Source: Streptomyces ambofaciens ATCC 23877
GTDB taxonomy: Bacteria > Actinomycetota > Actinomycetes > Streptomycetales > Streptomycetaceae
DNA length: 64,000 nucleotides
NCBI RefSeq assembly: GCF_001267885.1
Contig: NZ_CP012382.1
Span: 7,799,001 to 7,863,000 of the forward strand
Direction: 5' to 3'
Part shown: in pieces, positions 14,201 to 22,229 of the stretch
How the letters are laid out: each line of letters opens with the position of its first letter
Numbering within the stretch: position 1 is the first letter of the stretch
Made by a program: the position numbers and the translations under genes
Notes under the pieces: generated by a model
Databases searched by the model: none
The model's input: the letters and a program-made list of their open reading frames with translations, nothing else
Told to the model about the DNA's origin: nothing

Positions 14201-16031
14201 GGAGGCACTCCGCGGGTCCGGCGCCCACGTCGTACCCCTGCCGGTCGACGCGACCCACCCCGACCGGCACGAGCTGGCCGCACGACTCGGCGCGCTGGTG
14301 GGCGACTTCCGCGGAGTCGTCCACCCGGCGGGCCGCCGGGCCGACCTGGCGGTGGCCCTCACACTCGTCCAGGCCCTCGGCGACGCCGGGTGGACCGCTC
14401 CGCTGTGGACCCTGACCCGCGGCGCCGTCGCGGTCGACGCGGCGGACCGGGTCACCCGGGCCGAGCACGCGCGGGTGTGGGGCTTCGGGCAGGCCGTGGC
14501 GCTCGAACACCCGCACCGTTGGGGCGGCCTGGTCGATCTGTCCTCGGACGGGGACCAGGACCTGACCCGGCTGGCCGCCGTGCTGCGCGGTGACACGGGG
14601 GAGGACCAACTCGCCCTGCGTGAGGGCCGGTTCCTCGCCCGTCGCCTCGTCCGGGCGGACCGACCGGACTGGGTCGCCGAGGCCTGGACGCCGTCTCGGC
14701 CGGGCACCGTGCTGGTCACCGGCGGCACCGGCGCACTGGGCGCCTCGGTCGCGCGGTGGCTCGCCGAACGCGGGGTGTCGCATCTGCTGCTCACCGGCCG
14801 TCGCGGTGCGCGGGCACCGGGAGCCGACGAGCTGCTCGCCGAGCTGAGGGCCCTGGGTGCGGAGGCCACGGTCGCCTCCTGCGACGTCACCGACCGGGAG
14901 GCCCTGGCCGAACTGCTCTCCGCCGTACCGGCCGATCGGCCCCTGCTCGGCGTGGTCCACGCCGCCGGCGTCGCTCAGTCCGGCCCGGTGGAGACCACCC
15001 GGCTCGCGGACATCGCGGAGATCACCGACGGCAAGGTGCTCGGCGCGGCCCATCTGGACCAGCTCACCAGGGACGCCGATCTGGAGCTGTTCGTGCTCTT
15101 CTCGTCCATCGCCGCCACCTGGGGCAGCGGCGGTCAGGCACTCTACGCGGCCGGCAACGCCTATCTGGACGCGCTCGCCCAGCGCCGCGCGGACCGGAAA
15201 CTGGCCGCCCTCTCGGTGGCCTGGGGCCCGTGGGCCGGCGCCGGTATGGCGGTGTCCCAAGAGGCGGAGCAGTTCCTGCGCCGTCGCGGCCTCACACCGC
15301 TCGACCCGGCCCTGGCGGTCGCCGCGCTGGCACAGGCGGTCGAGGACGGCGAGACGAACGTGACCGTCGCCGACGTGGACTGGACCCGGTTCACCCCGGC
15401 GTTCACCTCCGGCAGGCCGAGTCCGCTGCTGCGCGAACTGCCCGAGGCGACCGGCGCGGTGGCGTCGACCGGGACACCCACCGAGGAGGAAGCCGACACC
15501 GGGCTGCGGGCCCGACTCGCCACGCTGAGCACCGCTGAGCGACTGGCCGAACTGACGGAGCTGATCAGAGGGGCGCTGGTCGTCGTGCTCCGCTACGACG
15601 CGCACGAGCAGATCGACGGTGCCCGCCCCTTCCGGGACCTCGGTTTCGACTCGCTGACCGCCGTCGAGTTCCGGGATGTGCTGGCACGCGAGTGCGGTAC
15701 GCCGCTCCCGTCGACGATCGTCTTCGACTACCCGACGCCGGCCGCCCTCGTCGACCATCTGCACGCCACACTGCCCGGCGCCGATCCGGTCACCGACATC
15801 GGGCCACTCATCGGGGCACTGGACAGCCTGGAGGCGGCGATGGCCGACTCGCCGCCGGACGGACTGTCCAGAGCACGGGTTACCGTCCGCTTGCAGGCAT
15901 TCCTCGACAAGTGGACCGCCGACCGACCGGCCGCCGCGGACAGTGCCGAGACCGATCTCGTCCAGGCCGCCGACGACGATGAGCTGATCAGCCTGATCCG
16001 CGACCAGCTCGGGGACGGGGCGCTCGACTGA
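1..16031 (+). CDS. Modular type I polyketide synthase, C-terminal part (5' end outside window)
   Basis: The reading frame is open from base 3 to the TGA at 16029-16031, so about 5,340 residues are visible and the start lies upstream. Order seen: end of a KR structural subdomain, ER, KR, ACP, then three KS-AT-KR-ACP modules and a C-terminal docking segment. All three KS domains have the TACSSS active site (Cys codons at 2820, 7284, 11826). All three AT domains have GHS(I/V)GE and a downstream HAFHS motif, which by known AT specificity rules indicates malonyl-CoA. The four ACP serines (GFDSL) are at 2154, 6624, 11142 and 15651. No DH lies in the last three modules and there is no thioesterase, so the chain passes to another protein. 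Domains and motifs are seen; the product is not identifiable. Expected segment: three successive hydroxyl-bearing acetate units, as in polyol or polyene macrolides. Confidence 0.97.
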   Translation, partial: DLAGASVWGLLRSAQSEHPGRIVLLDRDPAGTDGDVWPNWAVADDEPQVAIRDGRARAPRLVRPSAADDGLPLPSGPAAWRLDVTDEGTLDHLAMLPAPDADAPLTAGQVRVAVRAAGVNFRDVLIALGMYPDRAQMGAEAAGVVTETGPGVHDLAVGDRVFGFFTGGIASRAVTDRRLLAPVPTGWTFAQAAAVPVVFATAYYGLVDVARARPGESVLVHSAAGGVGMAAVQLGRHLGLEVFGTAKPSKWGTLRAAGLDDAHIASSRDLAFEERFRATSDGRGVDVVLNSLAGEFVDASLRLLGDGGRFADLSRTDLRDAAQVAADHPGVRYQAFNPAEAGADRVREILGEVLDLFHTGVLELLPVTAWDVRDAVSAFRHISQARHVGKNVLTVPTPLDPDGTVLITGGTGTLGGLLARHLVTEHGARNILLLSRRGADGPGATELLADLHAMGARATVVACDAADRAALADVLTAIPDRHPLTGVIHAAGVLDDGVFESMTPERVEAVLRPKVDAAVNLHDLTLDTDLALFVLYSSASATLGTGGQANYAAANSFLDALASYRRARGLPAQSLGWGLWQQASTMTGHLLDDATPTGGRTGATLSTEQGLALFDVASATHTPHLLPIPLDLARGGEVPALLRGLIRPAGRRAAGRRAAGRNEETHNVLATRLLGLSAADRRDLVLDLVRGNAATVLGHARADAVGARQAFRDLGFDSLTAVELRNRLNTATGLRLPATLVFDHPTPTVLAEHLSTRLGGEPAPTPAAPPTTAAAPGEPIAIVGMACRLPGGVASPADLWPLVSEGMDATSGFPADRGWPLDIVGAEAARGGFLDEATDFDAALFGISPREALAMDPQQRLLLETAWEAFESAGIATSDAHGSSTGVFIGAAHAQYGYGMRLPDNALGHLMTGTTTSVASGRLAYTFGLEGPAVTVDTACSSSLVALHLAVQALRNGECAMALAGGVTVLATPGVITEFDRQRGLASDGRCKAFSAAADGTGMSEGVGLLLVERLSDAERLGHEVLAVVRGSAVNQDGASNGLTAPNGPSQERVIRQALANARLAASEVDAVEAHGTGTRLGDPIEAQALLATYGQGRDEDRPLWLGSVKSNIGHTQAAAGVAGVIKMVLAMRNGVLPPTLLHADEPTPHVDWSAGAVELLTEARPWPLSDRPHRAGVSSFGISGTNAHVILEAAGPAHSHATPTIPSTPGPVGWLVSAHTPEGLRAQAERLATTLSAARAEAHDVAWSLATTRTALDHRAAVVGEGHGELVAGLTALACGEPAANVVSGAVAEGRTAFLFTGQGAQRAGMGRGLYEAYPVFAEAFDTVCAELDRRLERPVREAVFDGVDLDRTVWTQAGLFAVEVAVFRLLESWGVVPDVLLGHSIGEIAAAHCAGVFSLADACALVAARGRLMQALPAGGAMLAVRATEAEVVEDVRGRLDVAAVNGPSSVVVSGDAGTIDEFAAKWRGEGRRTSRLTVSHAFHSALMEPMLADFASVAESVSYCAPRIPLVAATAGAQPATPEYWVRQVRETVRFADAVTEVTERGVTRFVEVGPDGVLCGMAQQTAADAVFAPVLRRDRDEHETALAALGRLWAAGAEIHWPAVLPAGRRVALPTYAFQRERYWPEPSTVADPAAPADADEARFWAAVDRADLTELADTIGLPDASAPLDALVPALSRWRRSRRQESVIGSWRYRVTWTPLQHLTSTPATLSGTWLVAAAPADAEPAARLAEALRAAGAEVAPLDREADRQGAHASATVAGVVALAPSSDAVTESVALLRQLDDAELDAPVWMLTSGAVSIGRSDPLREVAQAQAWGLGRVAALEQPRRWGGLIDLPAEFDARAARLLISVLAGGTGEDQVAVRSSGAYGRRLVRAAAGEPTGTPYTPSGTVLVTGGTGALGKRVARWLAERGAPRLVLLGRRGADAPGTTELAAELAAHGCEATVVACDVTDRTALAAVLDAIPEEHPLTGVVHAAGFGQAVPLADTDEAEITRVLDGKVTGAAHLDELTRETDLDLFVVFSSIAATWGSGGQGVYAAANAHLDALVEQRRAHGRSGTSVAWGPWEGEGMAAQGGAEEYLYRHGLVAMAPDLALRALERAVELDESCVTVADVDWERFAPAFTSGRDSALLTELTDAAQALAPATDAAERGSTFRDELVAAPESRRHGMLLDLIRARAAVSLGHASAEAIDPDRSFRDAGFDSLTAIELRNLLGADTGLTLPATLVFDHPSPTALAEHLSAGLLERTGTDAGPTAVGAVDEPIAIVGMSARYPGGVRNAEQLWELVAHGADGTAEFPADREWPSDVVAGAAARGGFVDGATEFDAGLFGISPREALAMDPQQRLLLEASWEAFESAGLNPRSLRGRPVGVFAGASSSGYGGAGDDLEGAGGYLLAGTANSVISGRVAYTFGLEGPAVTVDTACSSSLVALHWAAQALRNGECELALAGGVTVMVSPAAFAEFDRQDGLASDGRCKSFAGGADGTGWGEGVGVLVLERLSDARRNGHEILAVVRGSAVNQDGASNGLTAPNGPSQQRVIRQALATAGLAPGEVDVVEAHGTGTRLGDPIEAQALLATYGQGRDEDRPLWLGSVKSNIGHTQAASGVAGVIKMVMAMRHGVLPATLHVDEPTPHVDWSTGAVKLLTDARPWTVTDRPRRAGVSSFGISGTNAHILLESAPSSDDEASVPARAPRPLGWTLSAKTADGLRAQAARLRGLVAERHIDPYDVAWSLATTRAALDHRAVVVGTDRDELLAGLAALARGGTAAHTLSAEATRGRTAFLFTGQGAQRAGMGRGLYETFPVYADAFDAVCAELEPHLEHPVRDVVFDGTGLDRTVWAQAGLFAVEVAVFRLLESWGVVPDVLLGHSVGELAAAHCAGVFSLPDACRLVAARGRLMQALPVGGAMLAVEATEAEVVEVIEGRLDVAAVNGPSSVVVSGAAETVEEFAALWRDQGRRTRRLTVSHAFHSVLMEPMLTEFAAVLEKTAFAEPRIPVVSDLTGRPAEPGLLSSPDYWVRQVREAVRFADGVEWLRREGVTRLVELGPDGVLCGMARQAGIDAVCAPVLRADRDDTVTALLALAQLWTDGADADWSTTAPGGRRVALPTYPFQRDRYWPRATAAVTRPAAHATDSRFWDAVEHEDIDALADLLDDPRTLDLLGAALPMLSSWRRQRRKESAIDSWRYLATWRPVADLPAHPALTGRWLVVVPESQPTPAPAREVSSALVGAGAEAVRLVPTSSDRAALAARLAAVGPVSGVVSLAAWADDETPRPGPSAGLRLTLSLLQALGDAGIDAPLWALTSGAVSVGRSDASPAAVSAQIWGLGRVAALEQPDRWGGLLDIPSVLDARAGARLAAVLGGDTGEDQVAVRAAGVYGRRLVRAESAGSTPWSPSRPGAVLVTGGTGALGAVVARWLADRGVPHVVLMGRRGTRAPGVTGLVGELADVGTRVTVETGDVTDRVALAGALERLPAEHPLIGVVHAAGVLDDGTLDALTPERFETVLAAKVSGLVALDEVTGGAELEFFVAFSSLAGTVGSAGQGNYAAANAFVDAWMQGRRARGLPGVSIAWGPWAQDGMAADDQAVADRLRRGGLSPLDPELAVAALAGALVPGDQDPVIADIDWSQFAAGLTGARASALLTELPEAASARTPATEADPATEFRAELTAAPAARRGAMLLAAVRSWAATVLGHGSAEAVGAGQAFRDLGFDSLAAVEFRNLAGVRTGLRLPASLVFDRPTPAELARYLGEELFGGEPVPAPAVVAATRAVTAADEPLALVGMACRLPGGVGSPDELWDLLIGGVDAMTTFPTDRGWDLTALPDSPTLRGGFVDGVAEFDAGLFGISPREALAMDPQQRLLLETVWETFESAGVDPRAVRGRSVGMFVGTNGQDYPVVLAGSADEGLDAHAATGNAAAVLSGRVSYAFGLEGPAVTVDTACSSSLVALHLAAQALRRGECDLALAGGVSVMSTEAAFTEFARQGGLADDGRCKAFSADADGTGWGEGVGVLLVERLADARRNGHRVLALVRGSAVNQDGASNGLTAPNGPSQQRVIRQALADARLSPSEVDAVEAHGTGTRLGDPIEAQALLATYGQDRDADRPLWLGSIKSNLGHTQAAAGVAGVIKMVLALRHGTLPPTLHADEPTEQVDWSAGAVELLTRARPWPEADRPRRAGVSSFGISGTNAHVILEAEPVPADEAAPTDRPGDGTTPPWLVSGRSATALAAQAGRLHEVLSARPEVAPADVARSLLSRADLEHRAVVMGTGYDDLMAGLAALATGEPAAGLISETTGEGRTAFLFTGQGAQRAGMGRELYEAFPAYADAFDAVCAELDLKHERPLRDVVFDGDGLDRTVWAQAGLFAVEVAVFRLLESFGVVPDVLLGHSIGEIAAAHCAGVLSLADACELVAQRGRLMQALPAGGAMLAVEATEAEILDAVRSRLDIAAVNGPSSLVVSGVTEVVEEFAARWSAEGRRTSRLTVSHAFHSALMEPMLAGFAEVVETMTFAEPRVPVIPAAAGADLTTPDYWVRQVRETVRFGDGVRQLTEQGVTRFVELGPDGVLCAMARGAGVTGAFAPVLRRDRDEVRTVWEALGRIWAVGVDVDWTAAVPPHGRRIALPTYAFQRDRYWPEPATAAPAPAQAPVESRFWAAVEREDVTEVASTLRLAARPDALAEVLPALSSWRRQSRQYAAVDGWRYRVEWTPVAVPDAPLDGTWLLVTEAGDEYGVGVGEALRGSGAHVVPLPVDATHPDRHELAARLGALVGDFRGVVHPAGRRADLAVALTLVQALGDAGWTAPLWTLTRGAVAVDAADRVTRAEHARVWGFGQAVALEHPHRWGGLVDLSSDGDQDLTRLAAVLRGDTGEDQLALREGRFLARRLVRADRPDWVAEAWTPSRPGTVLVTGGTGALGASVARWLAERGVSHLLLTGRRGARAPGADELLAELRALGAEATVASCDVTDREALAELLSAVPADRPLLGVVHAAGVAQSGPVETTRLADIAEITDGKVLGAAHLDQLTRDADLELFVLFSSIAATWGSGGQALYAAGNAYLDALAQRRADRKLAALSVAWGPWAGAGMAVSQEAEQFLRRRGLTPLDPALAVAALAQAVEDGETNVTVADVDWTRFTPAFTSGRPSPLLRELPEATGAVASTGTPTEEEADTGLRARLATLSTAERLAELTELIRGALVVVLRYDAHEQIDGARPFRDLGFDSLTAVEFRDVLARECGTPLPSTIVFDYPTPAALVDHLHATLPGADPVTDIGPLIGALDSLEAAMADSPPDGLSRARVTVRLQAFLDKWTADRPAAADSAETDLVQAADDDELISLIRDQLGDGALD
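1946..1984 (+). repeat. 15-bp tandem repeat inside the PKS coding sequence
   Basis: Two full copies and nine bases of a third of a 15-bp unit beginning GGCCGGCCGACGCGC. The repeat stays in frame and encodes [13 protein letters not shown] in the linker between KR and ACP of the first visible module. Copy number could vary without breaking the frame. Confidence 0.85.
2332..6750 (+). other. PKS module 2: KS-AT(malonyl)-KR(A-type)-ACP
   Basis: KS at about 2332-3590 ([36 protein letters not shown]). AT at about 3880-4830 with active serine codon at 4158 and HAFHS, read as malonyl-specific. KR at about 5090-6200: the LDD motif is absent ([12 protein letters not shown]) and a Trp lies before the catalytic Tyr ([15 protein letters not shown]), the A-type pattern (L-hydroxyl). 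ACP serine codon at 6624. The region between AT and KR has no DH motifs. Confidence 0.9.
6795..11265 (+). other. PKS module 3: KS-AT(malonyl)-KR(B-type)-ACP
   Basis: KS at about 6797-8045 (Cys codon 7284). AT at about 8350-9330 with GHSVGE (Ser codon 8616) and HAFHS. KR at about 9560-10720 with TGGTGALGA, an LDD motif ([10 protein letters not shown]) and no Trp before the catalytic Tyr ([15 protein letters not shown]), which is a B-type pattern (D-hydroxyl). ACP serine codon at 11142. No DH or ER. Confidence 0.9.
11320..15780 (+). other. PKS module 4: KS-AT(malonyl)-KR(A-type)-ACP
   Basis: KS at about 11325-12590 (Cys codon 11826). AT at about 12890-13880, GHSIGE with Ser codon 13164, HAFHS. 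KR at about 14090-15240 with the Trp-containing A-type pattern ([15 protein letters not shown]) and no LDD. ACP serine codon at 15651. Some residues are less canonical than in the other modules, for example the ACP context [12 protein letters not shown], but all catalytic positions I checked are present. Confidence 0.9.
15781..16028 (+). other. PKS C-terminal docking domain
   Basis: After the last ACP come about 80 residues with two amphipathic helices ([19 protein letters not shown] and [13 protein letters not shown]), an acidic linker, and a final short helix ([13 protein letters not shown]). This is the layout of class 1 C-terminal docking domains, which bind the N-terminal coiled coil of the next PKS subunit. 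Assignment is by pattern. It means the polyketide is not released by this protein. Confidence 0.75.
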
Positions 16032-16082
16032 TCCGAGACGGACGGCACAGCGACCCGAACCGCGCGTCAGCGGTGAGGAGCC

Positions 16083-16128
16083 GGCCTGGCGCCGGGCACG
16101 GGAGCACCGGGCCCAGGAGCGCCAGGCC
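16083..16128 (+). terminator. Hairpin after the PKS gene
   Basis: The perfect 10-bp inverted repeat GGCCTGGCGC / GCGCCAGGCC lies about 50 bases past the PKS stop, separated by 26 bases. There is no U-tract, as is usual for GC-rich actinomycete terminators. A second 14-bp palindrome (GCCGCCCGGGCGGC) follows near 16140-16155 and could serve the convergent ridA-like gene. Confidence 0.5.
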
Positions 16129-16188
16129 AGGGGAGGGCCGCCGCCCGGGCGGCCGACGAGCACGTGCCCGCCTCGCTCCTCGACCGCC

Positions 16189-16590
16189 TCACGCGACTGC
16201 CGTCCCCTCGAGCTCGACCATCTGGCCCGGCACCGCCAGCCGCGTCACCCCGAGCATCGTGGTGGCCGGGGCCACCCCGGCGGCTCCCAGCCGCGACGCC
16301 AGCACGCCGTAGTGCGGGAACAGACCGTCGACGTCGGTGGTGTAGACGTTGAGCCGGACCAGGTTCGCGAGCGTCATACCGGCCGCGCCGAGCACGGCCT
16401 CCAGGTTGTCGAGGCTCAGCACCAACTGCGCGGCCATGTCGCCGTCGTGCAGGGGTTCGCCGTGGGCGCTCATCGCGGTCTGCCCGGAGCAGTACAGGGT
16501 CCGGGTGTGCCCGGAGACGAGCTCACCCTGGTGGAATCCCAGCTCCAGCGACCACGGCACCGGGTTGACCGCCGTTCGTTCCACTGCCAC
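16189..16590 (-). CDS. RidA/YjgF-family protein lacking the canonical arginine
   Basis: A 133-residue protein of the size and fold pattern of the RidA (YjgF/YER057c/UK114) family; canonical members hydrolyse reactive enamine/imine intermediates. Family features seen: LYCSGQTAM, NLEAVLGAAGMTLANLVRLNVYTTD and the C-terminal GQMVELEGTAV. In canonical RidA an Arg sits in the P-A-R-S-T segment; here the equivalent reads P-A-T-T-M, so imine deaminase activity is doubtful. I chose GTG at 16590 because GGAG lies 6 bases upstream; a longer frame exists but adds no family sequence. It is divergent from the WYL regulator at 16720, which probably controls it. Confidence 0.85.
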   Translation of the reverse strand: MAVERTAVNPVPWSLELGFHQGELVSGHTRTLYCSGQTAMSAHGEPLHDGDMAAQLVLSLDNLEAVLGAAGMTLANLVRLNVYTTDVDGLFPHYGVLASRLGAAGVAPATTMLGVTRLAVPGQMVELEGTAVA

Positions 16591-16707
16591 ATCAGCTCCA
16601 GTCGATTCGTCGGAAGGACGTGCGTCCCACGGCGCGCCGGGCGCGGGGCCGATATCCCTGCGCACGAGCCTGCCAACGAATCACGACACCGACGGTCATG
16701 TATTCGC

Positions 16708-16713
16708 TAGGGT
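16708..16713 (+). promoter_or_regulatory. -10 element of a leaderless transcript for the WYL regulator
   Basis: TAGGGT fits the Streptomyces -10 pattern TAnnnT and ends 6 bases before the ATG at 16720, so transcription would begin at or next to the start codon. No Shine-Dalgarno sequence lies upstream. The -35 region is not recognisable. Confidence 0.5.
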
Positions 16714-16719
16714 TCCCGC

Positions 16720-17691
16720 ATGCGCGCCGATCGGCTGGTCTCGCTGGTGCTGTTGCTCCGTCAGCGCGGTCGGCTGACCGCGGACACCCTGGCCCGCGAG
16801 CTGGAGGTGTCCACCCGTACCGTGCTGCGTGACATCGAGGCGCTGTCCGCGGCCGGCGTCCCGGTGTACGCCGAACGCGGTCGGCACGGCGGGTTCGCGT
16901 TGCTGCCCGGGTTCCGCACCGAGCTCACCGGACTGAACCACGAAGAGGCGCTCGCCCTGCTGACCGCCGGATCGGGACGCGGCGAGCAGGCGTTCGGCCT
17001 CGGCTCCGCGCTCGCGTCGGCCATGCGCAAAGTCGTCGACGCCCTGCCCGAGAGCCATCGGGCCACCGCGAGCGACGCCGTCCGGCGCATTCTCGTCGAG
17101 CCGGAGACCGACCTGCTCTCACGTCGGCCGGTCACCGAGGAAGTACCTGACCGGACGATGACCGAGATCCGGCGCGCGGTGCTCACCGGGCACAGGCTGC
17201 GCATCCACTACACGGCCGTGGACCGGCCGCCGCGGTGGCGCACGGTGGACCCGATCGGCCTGGTCACCGTACGCGACCGGGGCTACCTGCTGGCCACGAG
17301 GTCCGGCGCGGACCGTACCTACCGGCTGTCGCGGATCTCCGCCGCCGAGGAACTCCCCGAACCGGCCCGGCGACCCGACCAGGTGGACCTGGAGCGGGTC
17401 TGGCGGGAACGCTGCGCGCGGTTCCTCTCCGGTGACCACGTCGCCGTGTCGCTACGGCTGAACCCGGAGCGGCGGGAGGACCTGCTGAGGACCGCGGTGG
17501 CGGTCCGCGTCGCGGAACCCGAGGCGGACGGCCGGCTGCGGCTGGAGGCGACGTTCCAGGACCTACGGCATGCCGAGTGGGCGCTGTGGCAACTCGCCAC
17601 GGACGCCGAGGCCCTGGCCCCCGACTCGTTGCGCGCCGCCCTGCGCGCGCGGGCCGCCGCGATGGCCACCCGTTACGGAGGGCCGTCGTGA
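16720..17691 (+). CDS. YafY-type transcriptional regulator (HTH + WYL domain)
   Basis: 323 residues. The N-terminal ~60 residues form a DeoR-like helix-turn-helix (RLTADTLARELEVSTRTVLRDIEAL). A WYL ligand-sensing domain follows at about 135-225 (RIHYTAVDRPPRWRTVDPIGLV, RGYLLATRS), then a WCX-type C-terminal extension. These proteins usually regulate a divergent small enzyme gene, and here the RidA-like gene is divergent. The ligand is unknown. The gene ends 35 bases before the convergent GNAT gene. Confidence 0.9.
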   Translation: MRADRLVSLVLLLRQRGRLTADTLARELEVSTRTVLRDIEALSAAGVPVYAERGRHGGFALLPGFRTELTGLNHEEALALLTAGSGRGEQAFGLGSALASAMRKVVDALPESHRATASDAVRRILVEPETDLLSRRPVTEEVPDRTMTEIRRAVLTGHRLRIHYTAVDRPPRWRTVDPIGLVTVRDRGYLLATRSGADRTYRLSRISAAEELPEPARRPDQVDLERVWRERCARFLSGDHVAVSLRLNPERREDLLRTAVAVRVAEPEADGRLRLEATFQDLRHAEWALWQLATDAEALAPDSLRAALRARAAAMATRYGGPS

Positions 17692-17726
17692 GGCCCTGGT
17701 GGAAGGCGTGTCCGCGCCGACCGCGC

Positions 17727-18614
17727 CTACCCGCTGCGTGACGTTCCGGAGGAGAACTCGTACCCGGCGAAGTCGGCGACGCGGACGTACCCGATGCGCT
17801 GGTAGAGGGCGTTGCTGGTGGGGTTGCCGGGGTCCGTGTACAGGACGACGTCCGTGGCGCCCGCGGCCAGCGCGGCCCTGCTCACCTCGACCGTCACGGC
17901 CCCCGCGTAGCCGCGGCCCCGCACGGGGGCGGGGGTGTAGACGGGGTCCACCCGGATCATGCCGCCGACGAGCGAGGTCGCGGCCGCCATCGAGACGGGC
18001 GTGCCGTCCGCCGTCTCCCAGAACGTGAAGTGCCGGTCGCCGAAACGGGAGTCGCCCCAGGCACCGGCGTCGATCAGGTCGATGGAGGACTGCTCTGCGA
18101 CGTCGACGCAGAACTCACGGCACCAGCTCACGACCTGCTCACGGTCCGCCTCGCCCGTGACGCGGCCCCGGCCCTGCGGGGGCGGCTGCGGCGGGGTGAG
18201 CGTGCCGAGACGGTACAGATGTGTCCGCCAGAAGAGTGCCGTCGCCGCACCCGTGCACCGTCGCCACGACTCGGCGAAGGCGGTGGCGGTGTCGTGGTCC
18301 GCGATGACGGTGGAGGGACGGTGGCCGAGGCCGGCCAGGTGGACGGCGAGTGCGTCGGCCCGCTCGGCAGACAGGGCGGTGAGGCCCAGACGGCCGCGCG
18401 GAGTGCGATAGAAGACCGCCCGGACCGCGCCTGCCGACTCCAGTCGGCCGAGTACGGCGGCCTCGCCCCCTCGGCCGGCCGCCGCGTGCGTCCGCAGTTT
18501 CTCGATGTCCGTGAGCACGGTGTTGTGCAGGGCGGGGCGCGAGCGCAGGAAGTCTCCGGCCCGGGCGAGGAAGTCGTCGACGTCTTGGGTGAGGTGCCAG
18601 GCTTCCGGAAGCAT
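17727..18614 (-). CDS. GNAT-family N-acetyltransferase
   Basis: 295 residues. The C-terminal half carries the acetyl-CoA binding motif (VYTPAPVRGRGYAGAVTVEV, residues ~225-245) and the motif B segment NPTSNALYQRIGY. The N-terminal half looks like a diverged partner or substrate-binding domain (VDDFLARAGDFLRSRPALHNTVL), as seen in many streptomycete two-part GNAT proteins. Substrate unknown. The start at 18614 has only a weak, closely spaced GAGG. It is divergent from the GntR gene. Confidence 0.85.
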   Translation of the reverse strand: MLPEAWHLTQDVDDFLARAGDFLRSRPALHNTVLTDIEKLRTHAAAGRGGEAAVLGRLESAGAVRAVFYRTPRGRLGLTALSAERADALAVHLAGLGHRPSTVIADHDTATAFAESWRRCTGAATALFWRTHLYRLGTLTPPQPPPQGRGRVTGEADREQVVSWCREFCVDVAEQSSIDLIDAGAWGDSRFGDRHFTFWETADGTPVSMAAATSLVGGMIRVDPVYTPAPVRGRGYAGAVTVEVSRAALAAGATDVVLYTDPGNPTSNALYQRIGYVRVADFAGYEFSSGTSRSG

Positions 18615-18744
18615 GCCTCATGATCCCTGATGGGCGCCGATCGGGGGAGTGCTCGCTCCGGATTCGGCCGTCGCCACGACTGGTCGGCGCGGCCCCCCTC
18701 GTTAAACTGCCGGTGGTCAGCGCAGCGAGTGCAAGGAGACCCCG

Positions 18745-19482
18745 ATGCCGGCACCCGAGCCGTCCGTCGGCCGTTCCGTCGGCTCGGCCGGGGTGCGCGG
18801 GACCCGAGGGCCGAGCGGGGCGTCGCAGGCGCCGGTCCGCCAGGCCCTGTCCGACAGCGTGTACGAGGACATCAAGGCCCGTGTCATGGACCACGAGATC
18901 GCCCCGGGGGCCCGGGTCGGCATCGAGGCCCTGGCCCGTACGCTCGACGTCTCGCCGACCCCCGTGCGCGAGGCGCTGGCCCGGCTGGAGGCCGACGGCC
19001 TGGTCGTCAAGCGCTCACTGTCCGGATACCGAGCGACCGAACTGCTGACGCGCCAGGGGGTGGAGGAGCTGTTCGAGATGCGTCTGCTGCTGGAGACGCG
19101 CGCCGCGGCGCTGGCCGCCCTGCACGCGGACGAAGGACAGCTCGACGCCATGGAGGCGACGCTGGAGGCCATGCAGGCCCACCCCGGCCCCGGCGGTCCG
19201 TACGCCTCCTACCGGGACTTCGCCGCTCTCGACCAGCGTTTCCACGACGTCGTCGCCGCGGCCGCGCACCGGCCGCTCCTCGCGGACGCGGTGGAGCGGC
19301 TCCACGCGCATCTGCACATCTTCCGGCTGAACAGCGTCCAGGACGCGGGCGAGCCGACCCTGGACGAGCACGAGCGGGTGGTGCGGGCGATCCTGCGCCG
19401 CAGGGCCGAACGCGCGGCGGAGGCGATGGCCGAGCACCTCACCCGCAGCCTGGAGCGCCAGCTGAGCCGGTTCAGCCCGTGA
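18745..19482 (+). CDS. GntR-family regulator, FadR/FCD type
   Basis: 245 residues. A winged-helix GntR domain at about 32-100 (DIKARVMDHEIAPGARVGIEALARTLDVSPTPVREALARLEADGLV) is followed by an FCD effector domain at about 110-235 (EELFEMRLLLETRAAALAAL, RFHDVVAAAA, DEHERVVRAILRR). AAGGAG lies 6 bases before ATG 18745. FCD regulators commonly sense sugar acids, and this one converges on the L-fucose/L-fuconate operon, so it is the likely local regulator (inference). A possible -10 (TAAACT, 18703-18708) lies upstream. Confidence 0.9.
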   Translation: MPAPEPSVGRSVGSAGVRGTRGPSGASQAPVRQALSDSVYEDIKARVMDHEIAPGARVGIEALARTLDVSPTPVREALARLEADGLVVKRSLSGYRATELLTRQGVEELFEMRLLLETRAAALAALHADEGQLDAMEATLEAMQAHPGPGGPYASYRDFAALDQRFHDVVAAAAHRPLLADAVERLHAHLHIFRLNSVQDAGEPTLDEHERVVRAILRRRAERAAEAMAEHLTRSLERQLSRFSP

Positions 19483-19494
19483 CTCGGCGGCTTT

Positions 19495-19554
19495 GGTCCG
19501 GCGGTCCGTGGTCCGGCGGTCCGTGATCCGGCGGTCCGTGATCCGGCGGTCCGT
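19495..19554. repeat. Four tandem 15-bp repeats between convergent genes
   Basis: Four head-to-tail copies: two of GGTCCGGCGGTCCGT, then two of GATCCGGCGGTCCGT. They fill nearly the whole 79-base gap between the GntR stop (19482) and the amidohydrolase stop (19562). The pairwise variant pattern suggests stepwise duplication. It does not form an obvious hairpin terminator. Confidence 0.9.
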
Positions 19555-19561
19555 GGCCCGG

Positions 19562-20449
19562 TCAGCAGTGGCCGCTCCGGGCTGAGGGCCCCTCGGCGGG
19601 CGCACCGCCCAGACGGTAGACGCGCCGCGCCGTGCCGGCCCACACCTCGGCCCGTCCGGCGGGGTCCAGCTCCGCCGAGAGTTCCCGTGCCGAGGCGACG
19701 ACCTCGGCGTAGCTCGCGGCGAGGGTGCTCACCGGCCAGTCCGAGCCGAACATGACGCGGCGGGGACCGAAGGCGTCGAGGACGGTGCCGGCGTACGGTC
19801 TGAGATCGTCGACCGTCCAGGAGGCCCGGTCGGCCTCCGTCACCATGCCGGACAGCTTGCACACCGTGTTCGGCAGGCCGGCCAGTTCCCGCACCCGCCC
19901 CGCCCACGGTTCTCGTGCCCCGGACGCGATCGGCGGCTTGCCGAGGTGGTCCAGGACGAAGGTGAGGCCCGGGACGGCGGCGGCCGCGCGGGTCGCCGCG
20001 GGCACCTGGTGCGGCAGCACCACCAGGTCGTAGACGAGTCCGGCGGCGGCGACGGCACGCAGGCCGCGCAGGACCTCCGGGCGGGTCAGCCAGTCGGGGT
20101 CGGGCTCCCGCTGGACCTGGTGGCGGATCCCGCGCAGGAAGGCGCCCCCGGGCAGCGACCTGAGCCGGTCCAGTTCCTCGGCGACGCCGGGCGCCGTCAG
20201 ATCGGTCCAGCCGACGACCGCCGCGATCAGCTCGCTGTCCGCTGCCAGGACCAGCAACTCGGGTGTCTCCTCGGCCGCGTTCACCGTCTCCACCAGGACG
20301 GTGGCCGTCACCCCGGACGCCCGGGCCTCGGCCTCCAGGTCCTTCGCCGCGAAGGACCTGCGCAACGGTGCGAGCCCGGGGCCGTCGAGCCACTCCTGGT
20401 CGCGTACGGCGAGGTCCCAGAGGTGATGGTGGGAGTCGACGATGCTCAC
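19562..20449 (-). CDS. Amidohydrolase, probable L-fuconolactone hydrolase
   Basis: 295 residues, amidohydrolase-2 (COG3618) family. It starts with the metal-binding HxH motif (IVDSHHHLWDL), has a conserved LDHLGKP, and the catalytic aspartate motif FGSDWP near the C-terminus. Members of this family open sugar lactones, including L-fucono-1,5-lactone and L-rhamnonolactone. GTG 20449 is the start because it overlaps the stop of the upstream aldo/keto reductase by 4 bp (GTGA). Last gene of a four-gene operon. The substrate is inferred from the neighbours. Confidence 0.85.
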   Translation of the reverse strand: MSIVDSHHHLWDLAVRDQEWLDGPGLAPLRRSFAAKDLEAEARASGVTATVLVETVNAAEETPELLVLAADSELIAAVVGWTDLTAPGVAEELDRLRSLPGGAFLRGIRHQVQREPDPDWLTRPEVLRGLRAVAAAGLVYDLVVLPHQVPAATRAAAAVPGLTFVLDHLGKPPIASGAREPWAGRVRELAGLPNTVCKLSGMVTEADRASWTVDDLRPYAGTVLDAFGPRRVMFGSDWPVSTLAASYAEVVASARELSAELDPAGRAEVWAGTARRVYRLGGAPAEGPSARSGHC

Positions 20450-21477
20450 GCCCCGTACCCTCCCGGAGCCGGCACGCCGCCGCCCAGCAGTCCCCGGGCG
20501 CGCAGGCCGTCCCACAGGGCCCCGGGGAGGTGCCCGCGGTACTGCGCGACGGCGTCCCGGACCTGGTCCGCCGAGCGCGCGCCGACGAGTACCGAGGCGA
20601 CCGCCGGATGCCCGAAGGGGAACCGCAGCGCGGCGCGGCGCAGGGGCACCCCGTGCGCCTCGGTGGCCTCGCGCAGTCGCTCCGCCCGGCGCAGCACCTC
20701 CCCGGACGCCGGGGCGTAGTCGTACGTGGCCCCGGGGGCGGGGTCCGCCAGCAGCCCGGAGTTGAAGACGCCGCCGACGATCACACTCCGGCCGGCCGCG
20801 ACCGCGGCGGGCAGCAGCGTCTCCAGCGCACCCTGTTCGAGCAGGGTGTAGCGGCCGGCGCAGAGGACGGCGTCCACGTCCGTGTCCGTCAGGAAACGCG
20901 TCAGCATCCGGCTCTGGTTCATCCCCGCGCCGATCGCCCGGACCATGCCCTGCGACCGCAGCTCCTCCAGCGCCGGGTACGCCTCCCGGAACACCTGCTC
21001 CTCGTGCTCGTCGGGGTCGTGGAGCAACACCAGGTCCACGCGGTCGGTGCCGAGACGGGTGAGGCTGTCCTCCAGCGAGCGGCGTACACCGTCGGCGCTG
21101 AAGTCCCACCGCCGCCGGTGGGTGGCGGGCACGGCGAAACCGTGGGCGAGGTCGTCGCCGCCCCCGTCGTACGGGTCGAGCACCCTGCCCACTTTGGTGG
21201 ACAGGGTGTAACTGTCCCGGTTCCTGGTCCTGAGGGCCGCGCCCAGCCGGCGTTCCGACCGACCGATGCCGTAGTGGGGTGCGGTGTCGAAGTAGCGGAC
21301 GCCCGCGTCCCAGGCGGCCTCCACGGTGGCCGCCGCGTCGTCGTCGCCCACCTCCTCGTACAGACCGGCGATCGCGGCGGCGCCGAAACCGAGTGCGGTG
21401 ACGGGGACCCCGCTGCGGCCCAGGGTCCGGGCCGGCAGCGCCCCCGCTCCGGCGTCACCCGCGCCCACCGCCGTCAC
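20446..21477 (-). CDS. Aldo/keto reductase, probable L-fucose (D-threo-aldose) 1-dehydrogenase
   Basis: 343 residues. The AKR tetrad is visible: Asp and Tyr in FDTAPHYG, Lys in STKVG, His in LLHDPD. The protein resembles the AKR branch that oxidises L-fucose, D-arabinose or L-galactose at C1 to the lactone with NAD(P). GTG 21477 overlaps the SDR stop by 4 bp and has GGAGGG just upstream, inside the SDR coding end. Within the operon it would catalyse the first step. A longer upstream frame exists but would run into the SDR gene. Confidence 0.85.
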   Translation of the reverse strand: MTAVGAGDAGAGALPARTLGRSGVPVTALGFGAAAIAGLYEEVGDDDAAATVEAAWDAGVRYFDTAPHYGIGRSERRLGAALRTRNRDSYTLSTKVGRVLDPYDGGGDDLAHGFAVPATHRRRWDFSADGVRRSLEDSLTRLGTDRVDLVLLHDPDEHEEQVFREAYPALEELRSQGMVRAIGAGMNQSRMLTRFLTDTDVDAVLCAGRYTLLEQGALETLLPAAVAAGRSVIVGGVFNSGLLADPAPGATYDYAPASGEVLRRAERLREATEAHGVPLRRAALRFPFGHPAVASVLVGARSADQVRDAVAQYRGHLPGALWDGLRARGLLGGGVPAPGGYGA

Positions 21478-22229
21478 CGTCCCTCCGGGCGCGGCCGCAG
21501 TCCCTGCATGCCACCGTCCACGGCGAGGGCCGTGCCCGTGACGCCGGCCGCGACCGGGCTCGCCAGGTACACGATCGCGGCGGCGACCTCGTCGGCCGAG
21601 AGCAGGCGGCCCATGGGCTGGCGGGCTTCGAGCGCGGCCCGCTCGGCCGCGGGGTCCGCCGCCCGGTCGAGGAGGCGTCCCACCCACGGGGTGTCCACCG
21701 TCCCGGGGTTCACGCAGTTGACGCGGATGCCCTCGCGGACGTGGTCGGCCGCCATGGCGAGGGTGAGCGCGTGTACGGCACCCTTGCTCGCGCTGTACAG
21801 GGCACGCTGCGGAAGTCCGGCCGTGGCCGCGATCGAGCAGGTGTTGACGACGGCCGCGTGCGCGGAGGCCCGCAGGTGGGGCAGGGCGGCCCGGGTGGTG
21901 CGGACGATGCCGAGGACGTTCACGTCGAGGACCCGGTGCCACTCGGCGTCGTCGTTGTCCTCGACCGTCCCCGTGGCGCCTGTGCCGGCGTTGTTGACCA
22001 GGATGTCGATGCCGCCGAGGGCGTCGGCCGCGCCGGCGACGGCGGAGCGTACGGAGGCGTCGTCGGACACGTCGGCGGCGTAGCCGCGCAAGGGTCCGGA
22101 GACGGTGGAGGGGTCGAGGTCGAGCACGGCGACGTCGGCCCCGCGGGCGAGCAACAGGTCCGCGGTGGCCCGGCCGATGCCGGAGGCGCCGCCGGTCACC
22201 AGGGCCGTGAGGCCCGAGAAGTCGCTCAT
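21474..22229 (-). CDS. Short-chain dehydrogenase, probable 2-keto-3-deoxy-L-fuconate 4-dehydrogenase
   Basis: 251 residues, classical SDR. It has the cofactor motif TGGASGIG, an aspartate after beta-2 (VLDLD) suggesting NAD, NNAG, and the catalytic Ser/Tyr/Lys in [21 protein letters not shown]. The start ATG 22229 overlaps the dehydratase stop (ATGA). In the oxidative fucose pathway such an enzyme oxidises 2-keto-3-deoxy-L-fuconate to the 2,4-diketo acid. The specific assignment rests on context. Confidence 0.85.
   Translation of the reverse strand: MSDFSGLTALVTGGASGIGRATADLLLARGADVAVLDLDPSTVSGPLRGYAADVSDDASVRSAVAGAADALGGIDILVNNAGTGATGTVEDNDDAEWHRVLDVNVLGIVRTTRAALPHLRASAHAAVVNTCSIAATAGLPQRALYSASKGAVHALTLAMAADHVREGIRVNCVNPGTVDTPWVGRLLDRAADPAAERAALEARQPMGRLLSADEVAAAIVYLASPVAAGVTGTALAVDGGMQGLRPRPEGR

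Noticed and set aside
14067..16163. A 698-codon antisense frame at the end of the PKS
   Set aside because: Opposite the fully domain-assigned module 4 and docking domain; composition typical of a GC shadow, no start context.
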